A program made the translations under genes and the position numbers. Below, piece by piece: positions 48,253 to 58,027 of a stretch of 64,000 nt of DNA; positions within the stretch are counted from its first letter, which is position 1; each line of letters begins with the position of its first letter. Source of the stretch: Candidatus Peribacteria bacterium RIFCSPHIGHO2_01_FULL_51_35 (lineage in GTDB: Bacteria > Patescibacteriota > Gracilibacteria > Peribacterales > Peribacteraceae); contig MFXP01000009.1 in the NCBI GenBank assembly GCA_001787535.1, positions 29,903-93,902 on the forward strand. Direction: 5' to 3'. The notes beneath the pieces are model-generated. The model did not search any database, had not been told where the DNA came from, and was given only the letters and a program-made list of their open reading frames with translations.

Positions 48253-49434
48253 ATGACCGACCCCGAAAAAAAGATTGAGGCTCCCATGGAAACCGGCACG
48301 GAATCCCCGGAAAAGAAACTGGAACAGAATTGCGCGGCACTCGACAGCACCTTGAGGCGTTATGGAATCGTTCCGGATCCAAAACAGAGGGACAAAATGA
48401 TCCCCGCGCTTTTCAATCAGTGCAAAAGCGTGGTGGATGCCCATCTCTCGCAAGCGCGCGCGACGATGGAGAATGCGTTGAAGCTCGCAAAAGAACATCT
48501 GCCTCTTCCCCAGGAATTCACTTCGCTGCGGGAGGAACTGGAAGAAGTGCACCGCGCACTTGGGTTCAATTTTCCCAAGAATCCACAGGATGGCGTGGAT
48601 ACAGATGCGATTTTTCTCCTCAATAACGGCACCATCAACCTCGCCGCGATCACACGGTACCGAAATCACCTCACGAAGTGGCTGCAAACACCGGCTCCTG
48701 CCTTTGTTCAGGCGGCAGTGGGAAACACACTCAGGGCACTCGAGGCATACGAAGATCTGCAGCGGAAAGAATCGTTCATTCGACATCCCGAACAACCCAT
48801 TCCCGTACAGCTCCCAAAGTCCGTGACGGAAAAAAAAGAAAATTTTGCAGCCCGTTTGGCGCTGGCGGGCGTGGGAGGAATCCTTGGCATCGCGACGCTG
48901 GGCATTGCGCTGCGCAGACCGGACAAGGACATTCGCTTGCCCGCGTTCTACCTGGGTCTTGCGGCGTTGGCAGCCATGGGCGGACGGCTGGGCGAAATGG
49001 GCAGTGAATCCTTGCGGCGCGAAATCGCATTTTTGGGAAAGGCAACCGAGCCCTACCAAACATTGGTAAAAGATTACGCCATTCGCGGGCTTGAGTGGGC
49101 AAACACAGCGGAGAAGATCAGGAACTTGGATACCGACTCCTTCTCCGACGCAGAGAAGAATATCTGGAATGCGATGGCGCGCGGCGAAGCCCCGACAGAT
49201 CCGAAGGAACGGGATTTCCTCTTGAGGAAACTGGGAGCGGACACTCCCGCAGTGCGCGAGAAACTGCAAGCGATGATCACGAACGGAAAAGATTTTGTGC
49301 AGTTCAAGAACATCCTGCAAAAGAGTCGCAGTGACGAAGCGAATGCCATCGTCAAGGAATGCATCAAGATCGGGTGCGATGAAACCGCGTTCAAGACATT
49401 CATCGATGCGACGAAGGAGGTGAAGAAGACCTAA
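48253..49434 (+). CDS. Hypothetical membrane protein, operon partner of the VirB6-like gene
   Basis: A 393-residue protein with charged, helical, possibly coiled-coil ends (about 1-190 and 255-393) and two adjacent membrane helices in the middle (about 197-215 and 225-245; LALAGVGGILGIATLGIALR). Both large soluble parts would be on the same side. No domain is recognised. It starts 6 nt after the VirB6-like stop and overlaps convergent infB by 4 nt. Its role probably depends on the upstream membrane protein. Confidence 0.6.
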   Translation: MTDPEKKIEAPMETGTESPEKKLEQNCAALDSTLRRYGIVPDPKQRDKMIPALFNQCKSVVDAHLSQARATMENALKLAKEHLPLPQEFTSLREELEEVHRALGFNFPKNPQDGVDTDAIFLLNNGTINLAAITRYRNHLTKWLQTPAPAFVQAAVGNTLRALEAYEDLQRKESFIRHPEQPIPVQLPKSVTEKKENFAARLALAGVGGILGIATLGIALRRPDKDIRLPAFYLGLAALAAMGGRLGEMGSESLRREIAFLGKATEPYQTLVKDYAIRGLEWANTAEKIRNLDTDSFSDAEKNIWNAMARGEAPTDPKERDFLLRKLGADTPAVREKLQAMITNGKDFVQFKNILQKSRSDEANAIVKECIKIGCDETAFKTFIDATKEVKKT

Positions 49435-51698
49435 ACCTCTTCCTTGCGCTTGAGTTCGCGCGTGTACGCTTCCATCACGTCCCCTTCCAAGATGGGAACG
49501 CTGATTTCCACGCGCATGCCGCACTCGGTTCCTTCCTTGGCTTCTTTGATGTCCTTGTCGACGTGCTTGAGCGATGTGATGCGTCCAACGGCGACTTCTT
49601 TGTCCTCTCGCATCAAGCGGAATGGCACGCGCTTGATGATGCCATCCGTCACTTTGCCGCCGACTATCTGTTCTTTTTTCTTCGTCAGGAACACGCCGCG
49701 AATTTCCAGATGTCCCAAAATCTTTTCCTCCTCCACGGGTTCGATCAACCCTTTCAGCAAGCGATCGACTTCGGCAAGTAGATCGTACACGATGGAATAC
49801 TGCAGCACCTTCACGCCCTCGCGTTCCGCTGTCCGCAACACATCACCCGAGACAGGTGCATTGAACGAGAGCACGATTCCTTCGCTGGCGGCAGCCATCA
49901 TCACGTCACTTTCGGAGACAGCCCCCACGGCCGTGTGAATGATCTTCGCGCTGACTCCTCCTTCCGTGATTTGGCGGGACAACGCTTCCTGGATCGCTTC
50001 CAGGGATCCCTGTGCATCGGCCTTGAGGACGATCTTGAGCTGCGTCAATTTGCCTTCCGAGAGACGGCTGACGAGATCCGCAAAACTGCGCTTGGGCTTA
50101 TCCGATTCTTTTGCAAGGACTGCATCCAGGAGCACACGGGCTTCTTTCTCCGACGGCACCACCTGGATGATGTCGCCCACTTGCGGCACATCGTTCAAAC
50201 CGGATATCCGCACCGCTCCGGAGGGCAATACTTCCGTGAGCCTTACGCCGTGCGCATCCATCATGGTTTTCACGCGTCCCAGCGTCCTGCCGCAGATGAA
50301 CACATCACCGACGTGGAGCGTGCCCGCGTTGACGATGAGCGTGGCGAGTGACCCCAGCGACGTATCCAAATGACTTTCAATGACCGTCGCAACGGCCGTG
50401 CGGTTCGGGTTCGCCCGGATGTTATGGAGTTCCGCAAGGAGCAGAATGTGATCAAGCAAATCGGGAATCCCCTGCTTGGTGACGGCGGACGTGTGCACCA
50501 TCGGCGTTGTGCCACCCCATTCTTCGGGCTGCAATTCATGCGCGGCCAGTTCCCCTTTCACCCTATCCGGATCCGCGCGCTCACGATCGATTTTGTTGAT
50601 GGCGACGATGATGGGAACACCTGCATCCTTGGCATGGTGGATTGCCTCGATGGTCGTGGGCTTCACTCCTTCCTCCGCAGACACCACGATGATGGCGATG
50701 TCCGTAAGCTGGGCTCCGCGCGCGCGCATGGCGGTGAACGCTTCATGGCCGGGAGTGTCCAAGAACGTGATTTTTTTCTTCTCGCCTCCGGACATATGTT
50801 CCACTTGGTACGCGCCAATGTGCTGCGTAATACCGCCTGCTTCCTGCGACACGACATCCGTTTCGCGGATGGCATCGAGGATCGCGGTCTTCCCGTGGTC
50901 CACATGTCCCATCACGACGACGATGGGCGGGCGCGGAACCAAGTTTTCCGGCTCGTCTTTCAAGAGTTCCTTCAAGTTTTTCGAGAGAAGATCTTCGGCC
51001 TTCGCGGAACGGAGTTCACGCTGCACCTCTATGCCCAGCTCCGTTGCGACGATTGCCGCCGTGTCGTAATCAATGGATTGCGTGATGGTGGCCATGACAC
51101 CGTTCTTCATGAGCGTCTGAATGATCATGGGCACTTGAATGCCTGTCTTCTCCGCAAGTTCTTTCACGGAGATTTGATCCGGCAACATGACGAGTCCTTC
51201 CTTCTTTTTGATTTGTTCCTGCACTGTTTGCGATGTCTGTTTTTTCTTCTGCACGGCTGCCAATGCCTTCTGTTCTCGCAAGCGATCCTCGCGATCCACT
51301 TTCGTCCCCTTCAATGCCTGCGTCTGCTTTTGGATCGCTTCCTTGGAGACGTCTTCCAAAGAGAGTTTTCGAAGAACATTCAATCCTTCCGTGGACACGG
51401 GAGCTTTGGCGGGTGCTGCAGCTTGCTGGGGTGCTCCCGCTCCATCCGCTGATTCCACCGTCGTGGTCGCGCTCTCCTGCGCAAACTCTTCACTTTCTTC
51501 TTCTCCCATATCCAATCCCAAATTATCGACGTCGATGGTGATGCCCTTCTTCTGCGCAACGAAACGAAGAACACCCTTCGCAAGCGCATCCGGGATCTCG
51601 CGGTCCGTCGGCTTGACCCCAAAGTTGACCTGCGACAGCTCGTGTCGCAGTTCTTGTCCTGTCATGCCCAATGCCTTTGCCACCTGAACAAGGCGCAT
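49431..51698 (-). CDS. infB: Translation initiation factor IF-2
   Basis: A 755-residue GTPase that delivers fMet-tRNA to the 30S subunit. IF2_N-type helices at the start ([20 protein letters not shown]), a Glu/Ala/Lys-rich linker, the G domain with [23 protein letters not shown] and NKIDRE, and C-terminal domains ([21 protein letters not shown]2 domain with [16 protein letters not shown]). The start at 51698 is chosen since it begins the IF2_N helix; a longer reading adds a non-homologous extension. rbfA and truB, common neighbours, are absent. Confidence 0.97.
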   Translation of the reverse strand: MRLVQVAKALGMTGQELRHELSQVNFGVKPTDREIPDALAKGVLRFVAQKKGITIDVDNLGLDMGEEESEEFAQESATTTVESADGAGAPQQAAAPAKAPVSTEGLNVLRKLSLEDVSKEAIQKQTQALKGTKVDREDRLREQKALAAVQKKKQTSQTVQEQIKKKEGLVMLPDQISVKELAEKTGIQVPMIIQTLMKNGVMATITQSIDYDTAAIVATELGIEVQRELRSAKAEDLLSKNLKELLKDEPENLVPRPPIVVVMGHVDHGKTAILDAIRETDVVSQEAGGITQHIGAYQVEHMSGGEKKKITFLDTPGHEAFTAMRARGAQLTDIAIIVVSAEEGVKPTTIEAIHHAKDAGVPIIVAINKIDRERADPDRVKGELAAHELQPEEWGGTTPMVHTSAVTKQGIPDLLDHILLLAELHNIRANPNRTAVATVIESHLDTSLGSLATLIVNAGTLHVGDVFICGRTLGRVKTMMDAHGVRLTEVLPSGAVRISGLNDVPQVGDIIQVVPSEKEARVLLDAVLAKESDKPKRSFADLVSRLSEGKLTQLKIVLKADAQGSLEAIQEALSRQITEGGVSAKIIHTAVGAVSESDVMMAAASEGIVLSFNAPVSGDVLRTAEREGVKVLQYSIVYDLLAEVDRLLKGLIEPVEEEKILGHLEIRGVFLTKKKEQIVGGKVTDGIIKRVPFRLMREDKEVAVGRITSLKHVDKDIKEAKEGTECGMRVEISVPILEGDVMEAYTRELKRKEEV

Positions 51699-51826
51699 AG
51701 AAATAAGGAAAAAGCCGCTCGTAGCGTAACAGAAGCCATCAAGAAATAGAAGAGCGGCCATTCCTGGCCGCGGTTGAATAGAAACGAAAAAACCGCGCCC
51801 ACGAATGGGCGCTCTGCGTTATGCCA

Positions 51827-53167
51827 TTAATCCCCCGGTGTCAGATCCTTCACAATATCCCTCTCTCTAATCGTTTTCTTCTCGGGTACGGACTCCTTCC
51901 TGCTTTTCTTAGGAGCGGCTTCTTCTTTCTTCTGAACCGGCTTGGGCGACGCATCCGTCGCTTGCGGAAGGAACTCCTGTTCGCGTGGGAACTCGGCGTC
52001 CGCTTCCGCGCTTTGGCGCTTCATCCCCTCCTTCAATTTTTGCACGCTCTCTAGCACCTGCAGTTGGAAGTTGGAAAAGTTTTTTACGCGGAAACCGGAG
52101 GCGCGTGCATGACCGCCGCCACCATACGTTTCGCCTGCGAGACGGCTGACGTCGATGGCGGGTGACGAGCGCATGCTTGCTTTCAGTCCTCCTTCCTCCA
52201 GCTCCGTAAAGAGCACGTGCACATCGGCATTCGGAATCGTGGAGATGAGTTCATCCAAAATGCCCGACGTCTCCTTGGCCGTTGCACCCATTTCATCGAG
52301 ATCTTCCTTGCTGATGGCAGACCACACAATGCCTGCATCCGGATCCATTTGGATACGATTGAGTGCGCGTCCCCAGATCTTGAGTGTGCTCAAAGGCTTC
52401 GTCTTGTAAATATGCTGGATGATCTCCTGCTGGCGTGCACCTTTCTCCAAGAGTTCCGCTGCGATTTCGAGCGAGCGTGGCGTGGTGTTCGGGTTCTGGA
52501 AACTCCGCGTATCGGTGATCAAACCCGTGAGAAGCAGTGTCGCCATATCGGGCGTGATGTTCCTGCGCCACTCTGCGTTCTGCATGAACCACGTGTAGAG
52601 CACTTCGGTGGCGCTGGCGGCAGTCGGATCGATAAGTTGCAGCTGTCCGAACTTCACATTGGAAATGTGATGGTCGACATTGAGAATGGGAACACCTGCG
52701 AAGAAATCCGTGTGCTCGGTGTAGATGGATCCGAGGAGCGCGAGATCCGCGCTGTCCACGACGACGATGAGATCATATTTCTTCTCTCCTTCTCCAAAGG
52801 AAATATTCCCGGGGAGAATGCGCCCAGACTTCGGCACGACGATGATGTTCACCTTTCGGTCTTCGACCGTGTAGCGCAATTTGTCGACTTCCACGCCGTC
52901 ATCCAAGTTGATGGTGAGGACAAAGTTCTGGCTCTCTGCTATCTCCTGTTCTATCTTCTCAAAGCCCGGCAAAAATTCCAATGATTCCGGCGGCGTATCC
53001 GGACAGATGACCGTCACGTCCTTGCCAATGGCCCTAAACATCTCGTAGCAGGCCAAAGCGCTGCTGAGACCATCCGGATCCACATTGGCATGCGGTATCA
53101 CAAGGATCTTCCGGTGATCTTCTATCACCTTGGTTGCAGCCGAGAATTCAGTGAGAGATAAGCTCAT
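51827..53167 (-). CDS. DHH/DHHA1 phosphoesterase (NrnA-like)
   Basis: A 446-residue protein of the DHH superfamily. Motifs: IPHANVDPDGLSSALACYEM (motif I, with the second Asp of DxD), VVVDSADLALLG (motif II), NVDHHISN (DHH, motif III), LLTGLITDTRSFQ (motif IV), and the DHHA1 glycine motif GGGGHARASGFRV. This fits bifunctional oligoribonuclease/PAP phosphatase NrnA rather than full RecJ. A Lys/Glu/Pro-rich tail of about 65 residues extends beyond the usual end. A near-consensus promoter lies upstream. Confidence 0.9.
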   Translation of the reverse strand: MSLSLTEFSAATKVIEDHRKILVIPHANVDPDGLSSALACYEMFRAIGKDVTVICPDTPPESLEFLPGFEKIEQEIAESQNFVLTINLDDGVEVDKLRYTVEDRKVNIIVVPKSGRILPGNISFGEGEKKYDLIVVVDSADLALLGSIYTEHTDFFAGVPILNVDHHISNVKFGQLQLIDPTAASATEVLYTWFMQNAEWRRNITPDMATLLLTGLITDTRSFQNPNTTPRSLEIAAELLEKGARQQEIIQHIYKTKPLSTLKIWGRALNRIQMDPDAGIVWSAISKEDLDEMGATAKETSGILDELISTIPNADVHVLFTELEEGGLKASMRSSPAIDVSRLAGETYGGGGHARASGFRVKNFSNFQLQVLESVQKLKEGMKRQSAEADAEFPREQEFLPQATDASPKPVQKKEEAAPKKSRKESVPEKKTIRERDIVKDLTPGD

Positions 53168-53181
53168 ATGCTTAACATATT

Positions 53182-53210
53182 ATTATAACATATTTGTCTA
53201 TTTTAAGCAA
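53182..53210 (-). promoter_or_regulatory. Promoter of the DHH phosphoesterase gene
   Basis: Minus strand: TTGCTT, 17 bp, TATAAT preceded by TGT. The predicted leader is about 8 nt. Confidence 0.75.
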
Positions 53211-53300
53211 TTCTTCCCCTGTGCCCGTGTTGGCGAAACCGCATGGCATAAAAGGGGTTATCTAAGCACAAACCAAAGCCGTGTGGAAGAGGTTCTGGGC

Positions 53301-53378
53301 ATGACAAATGACCAATGACCAAATCCCAATGACCAAGGTTATTTTTGGTCATTGGTCATTGCCTGTCATTGGTCATTC
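53301..53378. repeat. Long word-repeat hairpin in a divergent spacer
   Basis: Left arm (53301-53338) is AATGACCAATGACCAA-type words, right arm (53345-53378) TTGGTCATTGGTCATT-type words. It occupies the middle of the 304-bp gap 53168-53471, which otherwise holds only the promoter of the DHH gene and unassigned sequence before tRNA-Pro. Confidence 0.85.
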
Positions 53379-53471
53379 GTTTAGCCGAGAATCGTATCAC
53401 TCGCCTTCCTAGCCACATACCATGATATACTTCCGATACCCCACTCTTCAGAGTGAAAATCATCACCGGTT

Positions 53472-53548
53472 CGGGACGTAGTTCAGTTGGCTAGAACGCA
53501 TGCATGGGGTGCATGAGGTCGCAGGTTCGAGTCCTGTCGTCCCGACCA
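53472..53548 (+). tRNA. tRNA-Pro (GGG anticodon)
   Basis: A 77-nt cloverleaf: acceptor CGGGACG/CGTCCCG, anticodon stem CATGC/GCATG around the loop ATGGGGT (anticodon GGG), T arm GCAGG/CCTGT with loop TTCGAGT, encoded CCA. Confidence 0.94.
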
Positions 53549-53553
53549 TTACT

Positions 53554-53823
53554 ATGGGAAATCTTGAATCAAACATCGAAGCAATACTGCAACGCAATAA
53601 ACGCGTGGAAGCGGATAAGGCTTGGGAAACGAGCATGTTTCGGCGCATGACAATTGGAATTTTGACGTATCTCACAGCATCAATTCTTCTCTGGATGTTG
53701 GATGCTCCGAATCCTTTTTTGAATGCATTGATTCCCAGTGTCGCGTACCTGCTTTCCACCGTCACGCTGCCACCGTTGAAACAATGGTGGATAAATCGTT
53801 ACGCACCAAAAGGCGATCGATAA
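53554..53823 (+). CDS. Small membrane protein directly behind tRNA-Pro
   Basis: An 89-residue protein: charged N-terminal helix ([20 protein letters not shown]) and two membrane helices (about 33-49 and 55-72), basic end. It starts only 5 nt after the CCA of tRNA-Pro, so it is probably transcribed with the tRNA and freed by 3' processing, giving an almost leaderless mRNA. It overlaps the end of convergent eno by 25 nt. No family is recognised. Confidence 0.55.
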   Translation: MGNLESNIEAILQRNKRVEADKAWETSMFRRMTIGILTYLTASILLWMLDAPNPFLNALIPSVAYLLSTVTLPPLKQWWINRYAPKGDR

Positions 53824-55073
53824 GAAGCCTTCTTCCCTGCTTCCTCCTCAATCCTCAGGAGTTCATTGTATTTGCAGATGCGATCCGTTCTCGAAAGTGA
53901 TCCAGTTTTAATCTGCCCTGTGCCAAGACCGACTGCCAAGTGTGCAATGAACGTATCTTCCGTCTCCCCACTGCGGTGGCTCACGACGGCATTCCAACCA
54001 TTCTTTTGCGTACGCTGAATCGCATCCACAGTTTCGCTCACCGTGCCGATTTGGTTTAACTTGATGAGCACTGCATTCACAGCTTTTTTCTGAATGGCTT
54101 CGTCGATCCGCTTTGTACTCGTCACAAGAAGATCATCACCGACAAGCTGCACGTGATCTCCCAGTGCCTTTTGCATGGCAGTGAATCCTTCCCAGTCATC
54201 TTCACTGTGACTGTCTTCTATGCTGATGATGGGGTACTTCTTGCATAGTTCTTCGTAATACTGCACGAGTTCATTGGAGGAACGTTTCTTGCCATCGACC
54301 GTGTAGACGCCTTTCTGATGAAACTCGGATGCAGCGGCGTCGATCGCAAGTTTTACTTTGCCTTTGTATCCTGCTGCGTCGATAGCAGACATCAGCATGG
54401 AGAACACGTGATCCGCATCGGCGAGCATGGGTGCAAAGCCTCCTTCATCCCCCACTGCCGTAACGTACTGGAATTTTTTGAGCATATCTTTAAGTGCATA
54501 AAAGACTTCGGCACCTGCGCGGAGCGCTTCGGCAAATGTTTTGAATTCCGTCGGGACGATCATGAACTCTTGAAAGCTGAGTCCGTTATCCGCATGCACG
54601 CCGCCATTTAAAACATTCATCAGCGGAACCGGCAGGCGCACTTCTTTGGATTCCTCGCCAAATTGCACTTGAAGGGAGCGCCAGAGACTTTGCTTCTCGC
54701 CAAGGGCGCGTGCACGGCAGATTGCCATGGAAACGCCGAGAATGGCATTGGCACCCAGTTTGGATTTGTTCGGCGTGCCATCCAGATCAATGAGTTTCAG
54801 ATCGATGGTGCGCTGATCCGAAACAGAGGATCCTTTCAACGCTTTTGCGATGGCTCCATCGACATTGCCGACGGCCTTCTCCACCGATTTTCCGTTGTAG
54901 ATCTTCTTGTCATCGTCACGCAGTTCCAAAGCTTCGTGCGAGCCCGTGGATGCCCCGGAAGGAACGGCTGCACGTCCAAGACTGCCGTCCTCCAACATGC
55001 AATCCACTTCCACCGTGGGGGTTCCACGGGAATCGAGGATTTGGCGTGCATGCAATGTGGCAATCTTTATCAT
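53799..55073 (-). CDS. eno: Enolase
   Basis: A 424-residue glycolytic enzyme converting 2-phosphoglycerate to PEP. Visible: [17 protein letters not shown] and the [14 protein letters not shown] loop, [10 protein letters not shown] with the catalytic Glu, the metal ligands in [15 protein letters not shown] and [10 protein letters not shown], catalytic Lys in [14 protein letters not shown], and [19 protein letters not shown]. Length is normal. The promoter ends 6 nt before the ATG. No other glycolytic gene is nearby. Confidence 0.97.
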   Translation of the reverse strand: MIKIATLHARQILDSRGTPTVEVDCMLEDGSLGRAAVPSGASTGSHEALELRDDDKKIYNGKSVEKAVGNVDGAIAKALKGSSVSDQRTIDLKLIDLDGTPNKSKLGANAILGVSMAICRARALGEKQSLWRSLQVQFGEESKEVRLPVPLMNVLNGGVHADNGLSFQEFMIVPTEFKTFAEALRAGAEVFYALKDMLKKFQYVTAVGDEGGFAPMLADADHVFSMLMSAIDAAGYKGKVKLAIDAAASEFHQKGVYTVDGKKRSSNELVQYYEELCKKYPIISIEDSHSEDDWEGFTAMQKALGDHVQLVGDDLLVTSTKRIDEAIQKKAVNAVLIKLNQIGTVSETVDAIQRTQKNGWNAVVSHRSGETEDTFIAHLAVGLGTGQIKTGSLSRTDRICKYNELLRIEEEAGKKASYRSPFGA

Positions 55074-55079
55074 GCACCC

Positions 55080-55108
55080 ATGCTAGACAAAAGATCCACG
55101 AAAAACAA
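55080..55108 (-). promoter_or_regulatory. Promoter of eno
   Basis: Minus strand: TTGTTT, 17 bp, TAGCAT. The -10 box ends 6 nt before the ATG at 55073: predicted leaderless. Confidence 0.55.
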
Positions 55109-55138
55109 AGATCGCTTGCTCCACGCGAATGTACAGAC

Positions 55139-55387
55139 TTATGCTGCAGTTGCACCGACTATCTTTTCGAGATGCTGAATGCGCTGTTCATGATTAATGT
55201 TTTTATCTTTCTGAACCGAAGCAAAGTCGCGAAATCCGCCGAGCACATCGTGCTTGAATTGTTCAAACATGATCATCAAAGAATGATGTTGTTGATCAAA
55301 ACGATCCATCATCTCGGATCGTAAGTCATTCAGATCTGATTGAACGATTTTGAGGTCGCCTTTGGTTGCAGGATCAGTATCAGCCAT
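55139..55387 (-). CDS. Small coiled-coil protein (82 aa)
   Basis: MADTDPATKGDLKIVQSDLN begins an almost uninterrupted helix with heptad-like hydrophobic positions through to the C-terminus (QRIQHLEKIVGA). The pattern TKxDLxxVxSDLxxLRSEM is common in small CPR coiled-coil proteins of unknown role. The start at 55387 is preferred over an in-frame Met 48 nt upstream because a promoter (TTGACC, 16 bp, TATATC) ends 10 nt before it. Confidence 0.55.
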   Translation of the reverse strand: MADTDPATKGDLKIVQSDLNDLRSEMMDRFDQQHHSLMIMFEQFKHDVLGGFRDFASVQKDKNINHEQRIQHLEKIVGATAA

Positions 55388-55397
55388 GAGAAACAAG

Positions 55398-55425
55398 GAT
55401 ATACCTTGCATTGTAAACCGGTCAA
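55398..55425 (-). promoter_or_regulatory. Promoter of the coiled-coil protein gene
   Basis: Minus strand: TTGACC, 16 bp, TATATC. The predicted leader is about 4 nt. Confidence 0.55.
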
Positions 55426-55431
55426 ATTGCT

Positions 55432-56337
55432 TCAACCACGGCGTTTGACTGCTCTGCGGTGCAAGACTGACATGTAGCCTGCCAGCATTGCAAATACCAA
55501 GCCGCTCATTTCCCCACCCGATGTTGGGAGGCGCGGAGGAGGAGTTTTGACTTGGGCAATCTCGCGACCACTGCTCTTTTGACCGGTGCTTGAGCGAGCC
55601 GAAGATGCAACGCGGCTGGAGGAAGAAGCAACCAATGCTTTGGAAGAAGCCTTCGAGGCAATTTTGGAGCTGCTGCTCTTGCCATCTTTCTCATCTGCAA
55701 TGCTCTTCCTGCGTTCATCCAACGCACGAAGACGGCGTCTCCATGCTTCCTCTTGCGGATTATCCGAAGGATCCAAATTGGCGTTGTCGCCATTCTGGGT
55801 GCCGGCAATGATCGTGCCCGTCCCGACGAGATCCCACCAGTTCCCTTGCCACACGATGGACGAAACTTGCTGATCCCAGTGGTAGTACTGCTCGCTTGCG
55901 AATGCGAGTCCCGTGAAAGGAACAAGGAGCAGAAGGAGCAACGCAATGCGCGGCACACGGCGGCGAATGACGTTCAGACAGAATGCGATGAAGAAGAGGA
56001 AGCAGAGAACAACGACCACCACCGACCATCCCCAGGTGTACCAATGATGCAATGCAAGAGCTTGCGGAAACTTGAGCGTGAGCAATTCGATCGCAAGCCA
56101 GAGAACGAGCATGGCCGCCGGAAGAAAATGAAGAATGCGGAACGAATTATCGGCTCGGTTCTTCTTGAGCAGTGGATAGAGCGAGAGTCCGTACAGAAGC
56201 GCAACCGCAAACGCAATCGCCCATGGTAATGCACCTTCCGGAAGAAGAGGCAGTGTGTCCATGACTACACCCGTCAGAAGCGTGACGAGACCCAAAAGAA
56301 CGATGAGGAGAGTCTCCGTAAAGTGTTTCAGTGGCAT
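55432..56337 (-). CDS. Membrane protein with LPxTG-like C-terminal tail
   Basis: A 301-residue protein with five membrane helices in its first half (about 6-26, 36-54, 66-84, 93-118, 128-148), an external loop, then a Ser/Ala/Lys-rich stretch (about 200-255) and the tail RLPTSGGEMSGLVFAMLAGY with a final hydrophobic segment and basic end (RRAVKRRG). LPTSGG is close to a sortase signal. A sortase substrate with several preceding membrane helices would be unusual; the tail may instead be an ordinary sixth helix. No family is recognised for the core. Confidence 0.65.
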   Translation of the reverse strand: MPLKHFTETLLIVLLGLVTLLTGVVMDTLPLLPEGALPWAIAFAVALLYGLSLYPLLKKNRADNSFRILHFLPAAMLVLWLAIELLTLKFPQALALHHWYTWGWSVVVVVLCFLFFIAFCLNVIRRRVPRIALLLLLLVPFTGLAFASEQYYHWDQQVSSIVWQGNWWDLVGTGTIIAGTQNGDNANLDPSDNPQEEAWRRRLRALDERRKSIADEKDGKSSSSKIASKASSKALVASSSSRVASSARSSTGQKSSGREIAQVKTPPPRLPTSGGEMSGLVFAMLAGYMSVLHRRAVKRRG

Positions 56338-56347
56338 AGGAACGGAG

Positions 56348-56376
56348 ATTCTCCTTTAGTTGCAGCCAACTGTCAA
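56348..56376 (-). promoter_or_regulatory. Promoter of the LPTSGG membrane protein gene
   Basis: Minus strand: TTGACA, 17 bp, GAGAAT. The -10 box ends 10 nt before the ATG at 56337. Confidence 0.65.
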
Positions 56377-56473
56377 TTCTACTATTTTTGAGCTTGTGGA
56401 AGCGGTTCCATTCCCTTTCAGTCCTTCTATTCTTTAGATGAATGCGAATTATCGAAAATCTGCACAAAAGGCT

Positions 56474-56574
56474 CCAAGTATCACCAAACACCAAGAAAGA
56501 ACCAAGTACCCAGGGAAAAAAGTCCTTGAGAATTTTGGAACTTACTCCCTTCCCTTGGTGTTTGGTGTTACTTC
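56474..56574. repeat. Long word-repeat hairpin after corA
   Basis: Left arm (56474-56514) is CCAAGTATCACCAAACACCA-type words; right arm (56534-56574) includes CTTGGTGTTTGGTG, pairing nearly perfectly with it. The loop is A/T-rich. Confidence 0.8.
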
Positions 56575-56659
56575 GATTCTTGAAATCCCACCACGTACCA
56601 CTCGATCAAAATCGAGCGTCCATTGCACCTGGTTCAAAATCAATCTTCTATTCACAACA

Positions 56660-57568
56660 TCAAAACCAATTCTTCTTCAAGAAGTACCAAATGGTCCAAA
56701 CGAATACTGCAATCATCACCAATGTGATGGAAATGAAAGCATACGGACTCTCTGCATACGGAAGATGCACGTTCATTCCATAGAGTCCCGTCACGAAGAT
56801 GGGAAAGAGAGAAAGAACATTGATGACGGTGAGGACGCGCACGACGGCGTTCGTTTTGTGGCTCAGCAACGACTCATGCGTTTCGTGCAATGCATCACTC
56901 ACTTCCTTGGCGGTTTCCAGCAGCGCCCACTGGCGCTCGATGGCATCCAAAATGTTATCGAAGTAGATGCCGAGGTCGGGAGAAATGAATTTCTTGTTCT
57001 TGTGCTCCAGCACGGCAATGAGCGTGCGCTGCGGCTGGATGATGCTGCGCATGGTGATGATGTTGCGCTTCACGCCGAGAATGTCGCGGTGCACGCCGGT
57101 TTCGGCTTCACGTTCGAAGAGCTCCTCCTCCACGGTGCGAAGTCTCTTCTTGATGGCATCCACCAACGGAAACCCCTGGTCGAAGAGCTGGCGCATGAAT
57201 TCGTAGAGGAAATAGCCCGTTCCTTCCTGCAAGTATTCCAGCTTCTTCTCCTGAAAATCCGTGATCTCCTGCATCATCGTGGAAATGAGCGGAATCTTGC
57301 CGCCGTGGATGGTGATGATGAAATCCGCACCCAAAAAGATGTTCACTTCTTCCTTCACGATGCGGTCGTTCTTGCCCATGTACGGAATGTGAAACACCAG
57401 GAAAATGTACTGTTCATATTCCTCGATCTTCGGTCGCTCGTTCTCGCTGAGGCAGTCCTCTATGTCAAGATCGTGGAAATGGTAGCGCTGCTGCAGCTCG
57501 CGGAGTTCCTCCTCGGAAGGATTTGCGTAATCGCGCCAACTGATTCCTTGATGGATGACTTCCGTCAT
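56660..57568 (-). CDS. corA: CorA-family magnesium/cobalt transporter
   Basis: A 302-residue protein: large N-terminal cytoplasmic domain with long helices (about 1-235) and two C-terminal membrane helices. The first ends in the selectivity motif GLYGMNVHLPYAES (GMN), and the short basic end KKNWF follows the second. It would form a pentameric divalent-cation channel. It is the last gene of a likely operon lgt-like, 58002, 57581, corA with gaps or overlaps under 30 nt. Confidence 0.95.
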   Translation of the reverse strand: MTEVIHQGISWRDYANPSEEELRELQQRYHFHDLDIEDCLSENERPKIEEYEQYIFLVFHIPYMGKNDRIVKEEVNIFLGADFIITIHGGKIPLISTMMQEITDFQEKKLEYLQEGTGYFLYEFMRQLFDQGFPLVDAIKKRLRTVEEELFEREAETGVHRDILGVKRNIITMRSIIQPQRTLIAVLEHKNKKFISPDLGIYFDNILDAIERQWALLETAKEVSDALHETHESLLSHKTNAVVRVLTVINVLSLFPIFVTGLYGMNVHLPYAESPYAFISITLVMIAVFVWTIWYFLKKNWF

Positions 57569-57580
57569 AAGAGTGGAGAA

Positions 57581-58027
57581 TTACCGTTTTTTCTTGCCCG
57601 GAAGATATTTGCTTCGAGGATCGGTGGAGACGACTTTCGGCAACACTTCGTAATTGCGCATGCGGTACCGCTTCGCCTGGAAGAAAACAAAGAGGAAAAA
57701 GGAGGCGCCCCACAGCACCCAGAGAAAACGCATGGCGAGGAACTGGATGTTTTCCACGCGGGAAACGACGAGGACAAGACCGACGATGCCGAACCAGAGG
57801 AATGATGCCGGCCACGTGCCGCTGAGTTTTTTCGTTACGGGATTTTTCAGTTTCATGCGCCAGACTTTGATGCTTGCTGCGATCAAAAGAAGTCCTGCGC
57901 AGACCGCCAACAGCAGCAACGCTTTGGGGCTTGTATAGGCCGCGTTTCCGGGATTTGGATAAAAGAGGTAGGAGAGGATCTGCATAGCGGCGAAGGAAAC
58001 ATTAGGAAGAGACATCGTTGGATGCAT
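57581..58027 (-). CDS. Membrane protein, unknown (148 aa)
   Basis: Three membrane helices (about 10-45, 60-80 and 88-112) with basic loops (KVWRMKLKNPVTKKL) and a basic C-terminus ending PGKKKR. No family is recognised. It starts within the 3' end of the preceding gene (26-nt overlap) and ends 12 nt before corA, so it belongs to the same transcription unit. The second Met (58015) is an alternative start. Confidence 0.6.
   Translation of the reverse strand: MHPTMSLPNVSFAAMQILSYLFYPNPGNAAYTSPKALLLLAVCAGLLLIAASIKVWRMKLKNPVTKKLSGTWPASFLWFGIVGLVLVVSRVENIQFLAMRFLWVLWGASFFLFVFFQAKRYRMRNYEVLPKVVSTDPRSKYLPGKKKR

Larger units (their letters stand above)
56338..56659. other. 322-bp spacer with promoter and long hairpin
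   Basis: It contains the promoter at 56348-56376 and the hairpin at 56474-56574. No convincing gene is seen; ORFs crossing the hairpin are artefacts of its repetitive words. Confidence 0.6.

Noticed and set aside
56438..57805. A 455-codon plus-strand ORF opposite corA
   Set aside because: It begins in the 56474-56574 hairpin and is antisense to a motif-complete CorA; its His/Glu-rich composition is typical of shadow frames.
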